A stretch of 64,000 nt of DNA from Streptomyces finlayi (GTDB taxonomy: Bacteria; Actinomycetota; Actinomycetes; Streptomycetales; Streptomycetaceae), in contig NZ_CP045702.1 in NCBI RefSeq assembly GCF_014216315.1, positions 5,642,001-5,706,000 on the forward strand, in the 5' to 3' direction. Position 1 is the stretch's first letter. Every line of letters begins with the position of its first letter. The translations under genes were made by a program, and so were the position numbers. The notes beneath the pieces were generated by a model. That model was not told where the DNA came from. It worked only from the letters and a program-made list of their open reading frames with translations, and searched no databases. Below, piece after piece: positions 26,427 to 35,088 of the stretch.

Positions 26427-29400
26427 GACAGACATCCCTGGAAGCGGTCCTGCCGCTCTCGCCGTTGCAGCAGGGCATTCTTTTCCACGCCCTCTACGAG
26501 GAGGGAGAAGCCGACAGCGGGAACGTCGACTTCTACAACGTCCAGACGCCGCTGGAGTTGACCGGGGCGCTCGACACCGACGTGCTGCGCGCCTCCTGCG
26601 GCGCGCTGGTCGGCCGACACGCGAGCCTGCGGGCAGGATTCCTGCGCCGCCGCTCCGGCGAGGCCGTCCAGGCCGTCGCGCGGGCGGTCGAGCCGCCGTG
26701 GGAGGAGATCGACCTCTCCGGCTTCGGCCAGGAGGAACTGAGACCGCGCCTCTCCCGGCTGCTCACCGAGGAGCGCGCCCGACGCTTCGACATGGCGAAA
26801 CCGCCACTGCTTCGGTTCACGCTGATACGGCTCGCGCCCGACCGGCACATCCTGCTGATCACCAACCACCACATCCTGCTGGACGGCTGGTCGCTGCCCC
26901 TGATCCTCGGCGACCTGTTCCGCATCTACGGGGACGGCGGCACGGCGGAGCGGCTGGTGCCGACGGTGCCCTTCCAGGACTACCTCGGCTGGGTCGGGGA
27001 GCAGGACAGCGCCCAGGCCGAGCGGGCCTGGAAGAGCGTGCTGTCGGGGGTCGACGGAGCCACGCTCGTCGCGGCCGGGGCCGGCACCGGCTCCTCGGGC
27101 CGGGGCCAGCGGCGCGTCGTCACGGAGCTGTCCGAGAAGGCCGCGGCGGCACTCACCACCCTGGCCCGGAGCCGCGAACTCACCATCAACACCCTGGTCC
27201 AGGGCGCATGGGCGCTGTTGCTGACCGAGCTGACCGGACGCCAGGACGTCGTCTACGGGAACACCGTCGCGGGTCGCCCGCCGGAGCTCCCCGGCAGCGA
27301 CCGCATGGTGGGCCTGATGATGAACACCGTGCCCGCCCGGGTACGGGTCGACCCGGCGGAACCGGTGGCGGACCTGCTGGCCCGTATCCAGCACGACCAC
27401 ACGACCGTGATGGGACACGAATATCTCGGCCTCGCCGAGATCCACCGCGCCGTAGGAGCTACCGAACTCTTCGACACCACCGTCGCCTTCGAGAACGTCC
27501 CCGTGGAACAGGCCGTCCGGGGCGCCTCGGTGCCCGGACTCGACGTCAGTCTGCTGCGGGACGCCGTCGACGAGGCGTTCGAGGGCACCCACTACCCGCT
27601 GAGCCTGGCCGTCCACCCCGGCAGCCGGCTCCGCTTCGAACTCAACTACCGCGAGGACGTCTACACCGCCGATGCCGCGAGGGGCGTACTGCGGCGCCTG
27701 ACCGGTCTGCTGGAGGACATCGCCGCCCGGCCCGACGAGCAGGCCGGACGGCTCCCCTCGCGTACGAACGCCGAGCGACGCGAGATCCTGCGCGGGACGA
27801 GCGGACGCGCCGTCGAACGGCCGGCCGGGACGCTGCCCGGCCTGTTCGAGGCACAGGCCCGCGCGACGCCCGACGCGGTAGCCGTCGCGGACGGCACGAC
27901 CAGCCTCACCTTCAACCTGCTCAACGCCGACGCCAACCGCCTGGCCCGGCTGCTCGTCGCCCGCGGCGTGGGACCGGGCGACCTCGTCGGCGTCGCCATG
28001 CCGCGCACCACGGACGCCGTGGTGGCGATCCTGGCAGTCCTCAAGTCGGGCGCCGCGTACCTGCCGATCGACGTCGACCACCCTGCGGAGCGCATCGCGG
28101 CGATCTGCGCGGAGGCCGGACCGGCCCTCGTCCTGGCCTCTGTCGCGACGGTGTGCGCCGTACCCGAATCGGTGCCGGCGCTACTGCTCGACGAGACCAT
28201 CCCGCCCGCGGACGAAACGGACCTCACGGACGACGACCGCACCGGTGCGCTGCTACCCGCCCACCTCGCCTACGTCATCTACACATCAGGTTCCACCGGC
28301 CGCCCCAAGGGTGTCGCCGTAGAGCACCGCAATCTGGCCAACATGTTCCACAGCCACCGGGCGAACTTCTTCGAACCCGAGCGGGCGAGGGCGGGCGGCC
28401 GGCCGCTGCGTGCCGCGCTCACCAACTCGCTCGGCTTCGACGCCTCCTGGAGCCAGCTCCTGTGGATGGTCGCCGGGCACGAACTGCACATCGTCGGTGA
28501 CACCGTGCGCAAGGACTCCCTGGCGCTCGTCCGCCACGCGGCGGAGGCACGGATCGACGTTGTCGACACCACACCCTCCGTCGCACGGCAGATGCTCGAC
28601 GCCGGCATGTTCGAGGTGTCGGGGGAGCGGCACCGCGTGAGTGTCCTCGCGCTCGGCGGCGAAGAGGTGGGCGACGACCTGTGGGCCGAACTCCACAGCG
28701 TGGACGACCTGTCGGTGTACAACCTCTATGGTCCCGCGGAGTGCACGGTCGACGCGATGCTCTGGCACCCCGGCGGCCCACCCGGTGCGGCGGGCCCGCC
28801 CGCCATCGGTGTCCCCGCCGACAACACCCGGGTCTATCTCCTGGACGCGTTCCTGCGGCCGGTGCCCGCCGGGGTCGTCGGCGAGCTGTACATCGCCGGT
28901 GACGGGGTCGCCCGTGGATATCTGGGCCGCCCCGACCTGTCGGCGGAGCGTTTCGTGGCCGACGTGTTCGGCCCGGCGGGTGCCCGGATGTACCGCACCG
29001 GCGACCTGGGGCGCCGCCGGCCCGACGGCGTCGTGGAATACCGCGGACGGTCCGACTTCCAGGTCAAGGTACGCGGCCACCGCATCGAACTGGGCGAGAT
29101 CCAGGCCGTTCTGGCCGCCGACCCCTCGGTGGGCCAGGCGGTCGCGGCGGTGTCCGCCGACCGCGAGGGCATACGGCGGATCGTCGGCTACGTACGGGCC
29201 GCCTCCGGTGCGCGAGGGCGGCCGGACGCGGTCGCGTTGCGTGAGTTCGTGGCGGAGCGGTTGCCGGAGTACATGGTTCCGGCTGTGGTGATGGTGGTGG
29301 AGTCGTTCGCCCTGACACCGAACGGAAAGGTGGACCGGGGGGCGCTTCCGGTGCCCGAGTTCCGGGCGGCGCACGCGTACCGAGCTCCGGCCACCGAGCG

Positions 29401-32400
29401 GGAGCTGGTGTTGCACGAGGTGTTCGCGGAGGTGCTCGGGCAGCCGCGTATCGGCGTCGACGACAGCTTCTTCGACCTCGGCGGCGACTCCATCATCTCG
29501 ATGCAGCTCGCGGCCCGCGCCCACCGCGCCGGACTCGCCATCGCCGTCAAGGACGTCTTCGTCCACAAGACCATCGCCCGGCTCGCACAGGTGGCCGAGG
29601 ACATCGAGGAGAAGGACCCCGCGGCGGCGGACAGCTCCGTCACCGGGCCGCTGCTCCTGCTGGAAGACGCCGAACTGGCGGAGATCGCCGCCGACGGGTA
29701 CGAGCTCACCGACGTACTGCCTCTCACCCCGCTCCAGCAGGGCATGCACTTCCATGCCCTGCTGGCCGCCGACGGCATCGACGTCTACACCGCCCAGGCG
29801 CCCGCACGGCTCGAGGGACCACTGGCGCCCGCCGTGCTGCGCAAGGCGTTCGACGCGGCTCTCGCCCGCCACACCGCGCTGCGCGTCTCGTTCCGGCTCC
29901 TGGCCTCGGGCCGTTCCGTCCAGGTGGTGCACGAGGACGTGCGCGTGCCCTGGCGGGAGATCGACCTCTCCGGTGCCGGCCAGGACGAACGTCGCCTGCG
30001 ACTGGCGGAGCTGGTCGACGAGGACCGTGTCAGCCGCTTCGACCTCACCGAGCCCCCGCTGATGCGGGTCACCCTGGTCCGGCTCGGGACCGACGACCAC
30101 GCCCTGCTGGTCACCTACCACCACGCCCTGCTCGACGGCTGGTCGCTGCCGCTGTTCTTCCGTGACGTCTTCTCCCTCTACGCCCGCGGCGGAGCCGACA
30201 GAGGTCGGCCGGTGGCTCAGTTCACCGACTTCCTCGGCTGGCTCACCCACCAGGACGATGAGCGGGCGACGCGGGCCTGGAGCGAGGCCCTGGCCGGTAT
30301 CGACGAACCGACGCTCGTCGCCCCGGGCGCCGAGGCGGCCACCGCGACCGTGCCCCACCTTGTGACGGAGGTCCTGGACGCAGAGGGGACCACCGCACTC
30401 ACCGCCGCGGCGCGCGCCGCGGGCCTGACGCTCAACACGGTCGTCCAAGGCGCCTGGGCGGTGGCACTCGGTCACCAACTGGGACGAGACGACGTCGTGT
30501 TCGGCGCGACGACCGCCGGGCGCCCACCGGAGCTGGCGGGCGTGGAGGAGATCGTCGGCCTGTTCATGAACACCGTCGCCGTACGGGTACGGCTGGACCC
30601 CGCACGATCGCTCGACCACATCCTGACCGACCTCCAGTCGCACCAGGCCGAGCTGCGCCCGTACCACCATCTCGGGCTCCCCGACGTACAGCGGGCTCTG
30701 GGACTGGGCGATCTCTTCGACACCGTCATCGGGTTCGAGAACACCCCCTTCGACGGGGCGGCCATCCAGGAGCAGGTCCCGGGCCTGCGGATCTCCCTCG
30801 ACGAGGAGCCCGTCCCCGGCGCCTCGCACTATCCGCTCAGCCTGGTCGTCATGCCCGAGGAGCGGCTCAGTCTCGAACTCAGCTATCGAGCCGACCTGTT
30901 CACGGCTGAGGCGGCCGGCGCGCTCCTGGCCAGGGTGCGCAAGGTCCTCGCCTGCTTCGTGCACGACCGGACCGTACCGCTGGGCCGGATCGACCTGCTC
31001 ACGGACCGGGAACGCGGTCAGCTTCTGGCCGCGGCGGAAGGGGCGGCCCACGAGCGGATGGCGACCTTCCCCGAGCTCTTCGAGGAGCGGGTACGGGCCA
31101 GACCCGGCGCCGTCGCGGTGTACGACCACGAGCTGGCCCTCACCTACGGGGACCTCGATGCCCAGGCCAACCGGCTCGCCCGCGCGCTGGTGGGCCGGGG
31201 CGTGGGTCCGGAGTGTGTCGTGGCGATCGCGATGCCGAAGTCGGCGCGGTCCGTCCTCGCGATCCTGGCCGTCCTCAAGGCCGGCGCGGCCTATCTTCCG
31301 CTGGACCTCGGCTACCCGCCGGACCGGCTCCGTTACCTGATCGGTGACGCGCGGCCGGATCTCGTCCTCACCACCGGTGAGGGCGCGGCGGCCATGGCCG
31401 AGGCCGGTGCGGGAGAGGTGCTTTGCCTGGACGGGCCCGGACCGGCTGCCGAGAACGGCACCGCACTCCTCGGTGTGGATCCGGAGCTGACCGCCGGTCT
31501 GTCCGCGGCCGGTCTCACCGACGCCGACCGGATCGCGCCGCTGCGGCCCGCGAACTCCGCCTATCTGATCTACACCTCCGGGTCGACCGGCCGCCCCAAG
31601 GGCGTGCTGGTGTCCCACCTCGGGATCGCCGCTTTGATCGCCCAGCAGCGTGACGGGCTCGCGCTCCGTGCGGAGGAGCGGGTGCTGCTGTTCGCCTCGC
31701 CGAGCTTCGACGCGTCCGTATGGGAACTTGCCACGGCGCTGTTGACCGGGGCGAGCGCGGTGACCGCGGACCCCGACGAGCTGCTGCCCGGCCCGGCCCT
31801 GGCGCGGACGGTGGCGCGACACGGTGTGACCGCGCTGCTGTTGCCGCCGTCCTCGCTCGCCGTGCTGCCCGAGGACGCCCTGCCCCCCGGGGTCACCCTC
31901 GTCGTGGGCGGCGAGGCGTGCCCGCCGGACCTGGTCGCACGCTGGTCGGCCGGGCGCCGCATGGTCAACGCGTACGGTCCCACCGAGGCGACCGTCATCG
32001 CGACGATGAGCCGCCCGCTGTCCGGGCGGACCAGTCCGCCGATGGGCGGGCCGGTCGTCGGTGCCCGGGTCCATGTGCTGGACGACTCCCTGCGGCCGAC
32101 GCCCGTCGGGGTGGCGGGTGAGCTCTACCTGGCGGGCCACGGCCTGGCCCGTGGCTATCTGCGGCGCTCCGGGCTCACCGCGGAGCGTTTCGTGGCCGAC
32201 CCGTTCGGCCCGCCGGGCGCGCGGATGTACCGCTCGGGCGACGTGGCGCGCCGCACGGCGGATGGGGGCCTGGAATACCTGGGCCGCGCCGACGAGCAGG
32301 TCAAGGTACGCGGCTTCCGTATCGAACCGGGGGAGATCGAGGCGGTGCTCGCCGCCGAGCCCTCGGTGGGGCAGACCGTAGTGGTCGTACGGGAGGACAC

Positions 32401-32932
32401 GCCCGGCTCACCACGCCTGGTGGCGTACGTGGCCCCGGTGGCGGCCGGCCTGCCCGACCCGGTGGCGCTCCGTGACCGGGTCGCCGCCGTGCTGCCCGAG
32501 CACATGGTGCCCGTGGCCGTCGTCGTCCTCGACCGACTGCCGGTGACGCCGAGCGGCAAGCTCGACCGCGCTGCTCTGCCCGCACCGGACTTCTCGGGAG
32601 CCGGCGGCGGCCGGGCACCACGGACCGAGCGCGAGAAGCTGCTGTGCGCGTTGTTCGAGAAGGCCCTCGGCATGGAGGGGGTCGGCATCGATGACAGCTT
32701 CTTCGACCTGGGCGGCGACTCGATCGTCTCCATCAAGCTCGTCACGCTGGCCCACGCGGAGGGCCTGGACATCGCCCCGCGCGACGTGTTCGCCCACAAG
32801 ACCGTGGCGGCGCTCGCCACCGCGGTCAAGGACCTGGTTCCGGCGGCGGACGCCGACGCGGCCGACTCGCAGGAACCGCTGATCACCCTGGACCAGGGCG
32901 AGCTCGACGAGTTCGCCGAGGACTGGCGGTAG
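26423..32932 (+). CDS. NRPS, domains C-A-T-C-A-T
   Basis: 2169 aa. The start GTG 26423 overlaps the previous stop (GTGA); an in-frame GTG at 26408 also exists. Module 1: condensation NHHILLDGWS; adenylation YTSGSTGRPKGVAVEH with pocket reading D-A-S-D-A-G-L-V-D-K (polar or basic type, no firm call); carrier LGGDSIISMQ. Module 2: condensation YHHALLDGWS; adenylation YTSGSTGRPKGVLVSH with pocket D-A-W-L-V-G-A-V-I-K, identical to the preceding NRPS; carrier LGGDSIVSIK. It ends LITLDQGELDEFAEDW with no thioesterase or reductase. It is followed by the oxygenase, dehydrogenase and P450 genes. Confidence 0.94.
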   Translation: MRQTSLEAVLPLSPLQQGILFHALYEEGEADSGNVDFYNVQTPLELTGALDTDVLRASCGALVGRHASLRAGFLRRRSGEAVQAVARAVEPPWEEIDLSGFGQEELRPRLSRLLTEERARRFDMAKPPLLRFTLIRLAPDRHILLITNHHILLDGWSLPLILGDLFRIYGDGGTAERLVPTVPFQDYLGWVGEQDSAQAERAWKSVLSGVDGATLVAAGAGTGSSGRGQRRVVTELSEKAAAALTTLARSRELTINTLVQGAWALLLTELTGRQDVVYGNTVAGRPPELPGSDRMVGLMMNTVPARVRVDPAEPVADLLARIQHDHTTVMGHEYLGLAEIHRAVGATELFDTTVAFENVPVEQAVRGASVPGLDVSLLRDAVDEAFEGTHYPLSLAVHPGSRLRFELNYREDVYTADAARGVLRRLTGLLEDIAARPDEQAGRLPSRTNAERREILRGTSGRAVERPAGTLPGLFEAQARATPDAVAVADGTTSLTFNLLNADANRLARLLVARGVGPGDLVGVAMPRTTDAVVAILAVLKSGAAYLPIDVDHPAERIAAICAEAGPALVLASVATVCAVPESVPALLLDETIPPADETDLTDDDRTGALLPAHLAYVIYTSGSTGRPKGVAVEHRNLANMFHSHRANFFEPERARAGGRPLRAALTNSLGFDASWSQLLWMVAGHELHIVGDTVRKDSLALVRHAAEARIDVVDTTPSVARQMLDAGMFEVSGERHRVSVLALGGEEVGDDLWAELHSVDDLSVYNLYGPAECTVDAMLWHPGGPPGAAGPPAIGVPADNTRVYLLDAFLRPVPAGVVGELYIAGDGVARGYLGRPDLSAERFVADVFGPAGARMYRTGDLGRRRPDGVVEYRGRSDFQVKVRGHRIELGEIQAVLAADPSVGQAVAAVSADREGIRRIVGYVRAASGARGRPDAVALREFVAERLPEYMVPAVVMVVESFALTPNGKVDRGALPVPEFRAAHAYRAPATERELVLHEVFAEVLGQPRIGVDDSFFDLGGDSIISMQLAARAHRAGLAIAVKDVFVHKTIARLAQVAEDIEEKDPAAADSSVTGPLLLLEDAELAEIAADGYELTDVLPLTPLQQGMHFHALLAADGIDVYTAQAPARLEGPLAPAVLRKAFDAALARHTALRVSFRLLASGRSVQVVHEDVRVPWREIDLSGAGQDERRLRLAELVDEDRVSRFDLTEPPLMRVTLVRLGTDDHALLVTYHHALLDGWSLPLFFRDVFSLYARGGADRGRPVAQFTDFLGWLTHQDDERATRAWSEALAGIDEPTLVAPGAEAATATVPHLVTEVLDAEGTTALTAAARAAGLTLNTVVQGAWAVALGHQLGRDDVVFGATTAGRPPELAGVEEIVGLFMNTVAVRVRLDPARSLDHILTDLQSHQAELRPYHHLGLPDVQRALGLGDLFDTVIGFENTPFDGAAIQEQVPGLRISLDEEPVPGASHYPLSLVVMPEERLSLELSYRADLFTAEAAGALLARVRKVLACFVHDRTVPLGRIDLLTDRERGQLLAAAEGAAHERMATFPELFEERVRARPGAVAVYDHELALTYGDLDAQANRLARALVGRGVGPECVVAIAMPKSARSVLAILAVLKAGAAYLPLDLGYPPDRLRYLIGDARPDLVLTTGEGAAAMAEAGAGEVLCLDGPGPAAENGTALLGVDPELTAGLSAAGLTDADRIAPLRPANSAYLIYTSGSTGRPKGVLVSHLGIAALIAQQRDGLALRAEERVLLFASPSFDASVWELATALLTGASAVTADPDELLPGPALARTVARHGVTALLLPPSSLAVLPEDALPPGVTLVVGGEACPPDLVARWSAGRRMVNAYGPTEATVIATMSRPLSGRTSPPMGGPVVGARVHVLDDSLRPTPVGVAGELYLAGHGLARGYLRRSGLTAERFVADPFGPPGARMYRSGDVARRTADGGLEYLGRADEQVKVRGFRIEPGEIEAVLAAEPSVGQTVVVVREDTPGSPRLVAYVAPVAAGLPDPVALRDRVAAVLPEHMVPVAVVVLDRLPVTPSGKLDRAALPAPDFSGAGGGRAPRTEREKLLCALFEKALGMEGVGIDDSFFDLGGDSIVSIKLVTLAHAEGLDIAPRDVFAHKTVAALATAVKDLVPAADADAADSQEPLITLDQGELDEFAEDWR
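29223..29497 (+). repeat. 275-bp near-identical repeat, copy 2
   Basis: This is the partner of 25948-26222, 3275 bp apart in direct orientation. Similarity continues more weakly through the carrier domains. The stretch is richer in TTG and GTG codons than its surroundings. Confidence 0.85.
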
Positions 32933-33116
32933 TCGGCCCCGCGCACGCACCACCGCACCGACAGTGCGCCAAGCGCCATCACTGGACCATGAACGGCCGG
33001 GACCCTGCCAGGCCGGTCCGGTGCGCACCACCACGCGGTCCGGCCACTCGGCGCGGACCGCACAGGACCGGACGACGGACGACCCAAGCGGTCACGACCA
33101 GGTGAGGACACCCGAC

Positions 33117-34202
33117 ATGACAAGCACTCCGACTGTTGACGTACCCTGCCCGGACGTGACCGCGGCGGTCACGCCGGGGAAGGACCGCGGCGACACCCCT
33201 GTCGAGTACCACCTCGACACCACCGAGATCACCCAGCTCGAGGAGGCCGCCGCACGGCTCGTCGGCGCCCACGGGGCGCCAGGCCTGCCGGACTTCTACG
33301 ACCATGCCCACACGGCCGAGGAACTGCTGCCCGCCGGTCTGCGCAGGTTCCTCCTCTCCTACCGCAGGACCGAGCAGTCCGCCGCGTGCCTGGTGCACGG
33401 CTTCCCGGTGGACGACGCGCTGCTCGGACCCACACCGGACCACTGGCGCCACGCCATCCGTTCCGACGCGGCCCGGGTCCAGGAGCTGTGGCTGGCGATG
33501 TGCGGCATGGTGCTGGGCGACCCGTTCGGCTGGGTGACCCTCCAGGAGGGGCGCATCATCCAGAACATCCTGCCGATCCGCGGCGACGAGCGGCGGCAGA
33601 GCGGTTACGGCAGCGAGAGCCTGCTGGAGTTCCACACCGAGGACGGCTTTCACCCGAACCGCTGTGATTACCTCATGCTGTTCGGACTGCGCAACCCCGA
33701 CCTGGTGCCGACCATCGTCGCCTCCGTCCGTGACGTCCGGCTGAGCGACCACGACCGCGCGGTGCTCGCCGAGGACCGTTTCCGCATCATGCCGGACACC
33801 GAGCACATACGGCAGTTGGAGGCCCAGGACCCCGTCCATCCCGCGCTGGAGAAGCTGTACGGGATGATCAGCAGCGCCGTTCCGACCACCGTACTGTCCG
33901 GCGACCGGTTCAACCCCTACCTGCGCATCGACCGGCCCTTCATGGACGTCGCCCCGGGGGACACCGAGGCCGAGGGCGCGCTCGACCGGCTGATGGATGA
34001 GCTGCACCGTGTGCAGCAGGACGTCGCTGTGGGCCCCGGCTCGCTGCTCATCGTGGACAACTACCGTGCGGTGCACGGCCGCCGGCCGTTCAGGGCCCGG
34101 TACGACGGCACCGACCGCTGGTTGAAGAAGCTCACCGTCAGCCGCAACCTGCGCCGCAACTTCAGTGGATACGTACTCGGCAACCACCGCGTCATCGTCT
34201 GA
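33117..34202 (+). CDS. Fe(II)/2-oxoglutarate oxygenase, clavaminate synthase-like amino acid beta-hydroxylase
   Basis: 361 aa from ATG 33117 behind GTGAGGAC. It resembles the AsnO/VioC group: an iron-binding HxE in LLEFHTEDGFHPNRCDYL, the distal His in VDNYRAVHGRRPF, and the Arg that holds 2-oxoglutarate shortly after. VioC hydroxylates free arginine and AsnO free asparagine at C-beta before NRPS loading. An Asn-activating domain (NRPS at 11232) and an amidinotransferase are both present, so either substrate is plausible and sequence alone does not decide. It starts the tailoring block after the NRPS genes. Confidence 0.85.
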   Translation: MTSTPTVDVPCPDVTAAVTPGKDRGDTPVEYHLDTTEITQLEEAAARLVGAHGAPGLPDFYDHAHTAEELLPAGLRRFLLSYRRTEQSAACLVHGFPVDDALLGPTPDHWRHAIRSDAARVQELWLAMCGMVLGDPFGWVTLQEGRIIQNILPIRGDERRQSGYGSESLLEFHTEDGFHPNRCDYLMLFGLRNPDLVPTIVASVRDVRLSDHDRAVLAEDRFRIMPDTEHIRQLEAQDPVHPALEKLYGMISSAVPTTVLSGDRFNPYLRIDRPFMDVAPGDTEAEGALDRLMDELHRVQQDVAVGPGSLLIVDNYRAVHGRRPFRARYDGTDRWLKKLTVSRNLRRNFSGYVLGNHRVIV

Positions 34203-34234
34203 GCCGATCGGGCGGAAGGAACAGGAGAAGCATC

Positions 34235-35005
34235 ATGCGCACAGTCATCGTGTCCGGCGCGTCCAGCGGAATCGGACTCGCCACCGCCGAGCGGTTCGCC
34301 CGCTCGGGCGACCATGTGGTCAATCTCGACATCCAGGCACTCACCGGGGACGCGGCGGACGGCCCCCGTGAGGGCGGAGGCGAGATCCGGACGGTCATGC
34401 TCGACATCGCCGACTGGACCGCCGTGGGTGAGGCCGTCGACCAGGTGCACGCCGACCGCGGCCGCCTCGACATCGTCATCGCCAATGCGGGCATCAGCGT
34501 CCGGCACTCCATCCTCGACCTCACCGAGGCGGACGCCCGGCGCACCCTGGATGTCAATCTGATGGGTGTCCTGGCTCTGTGGCGGCACGCCGTCCCGTAC
34601 ATGCTGCGGGAGGGACACGGAGTGCTCCTGGCGACGGCGTCCGTCAACGGTTCGCGCGGCTACCCTCTCTACGCGGACTACAACGCCAGCAAGGCGGGTG
34701 TCGCCTCGCTGTGCCAGACCTTCGCCGTGGAGCTGAGCCCGCTGATCAGGACGGCGTGTGTCGCCCCCGGCGCCGTACTGACACCCATGCAGCGCGCCGA
34801 GTACACCGACGCGATGCTCGATGAGGTCAACGAACGCATCCCGGCCCGGCGGCACGCCCTACCCGGGGAGATCGCGGACGTGTTCCACTTCCTGGCCTCG
34901 CCGCAGGCATCCTTCATCTCCGGTCAGCAGTTCACCGTGGACGGCGCGGAGACAGCCGGTGCCACCACCGCGTTCTTCCCCGGCCCCACCGAGCCGATGC
35001 GCTGA
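34235..35005 (+). CDS. Short-chain dehydrogenase/reductase
   Basis: 256 aa, classical SDR. Cofactor motif GASSGIGLATAERF, NAGIS, catalytic Ser near LLATASVNGSRG, and the YADYNASKAG active-site Tyr/Lys. The C-terminal FISGQQFTVDGA is typical. It lies 32 nt after the oxygenase gene, with GGAAGGAACAGGAG upstream. It probably oxidises the hydroxyl made by the oxygenase or P450, or reduces a ketone in a building block. Confidence 0.9.
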   Translation: MRTVIVSGASSGIGLATAERFARSGDHVVNLDIQALTGDAADGPREGGGEIRTVMLDIADWTAVGEAVDQVHADRGRLDIVIANAGISVRHSILDLTEADARRTLDVNLMGVLALWRHAVPYMLREGHGVLLATASVNGSRGYPLYADYNASKAGVASLCQTFAVELSPLIRTACVAPGAVLTPMQRAEYTDAMLDEVNERIPARRHALPGEIADVFHFLASPQASFISGQQFTVDGAETAGATTAFFPGPTEPMR

Positions 35006-35088
35006 CCCGGACGGCGCCCAGCCGCCGGCGTCCGCCCCGCACCGTTCCGCTGCCGCCCGCCCGTAACCGAGTCCGAGGAAACCGCCCC

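Noticed and set aside
28286..32140. 1284-codon minus-strand frame
   Set aside because: Antisense shadow of the C-A-T-C-A-T NRPS; high third-position GC opens such frames throughout Streptomyces genes.
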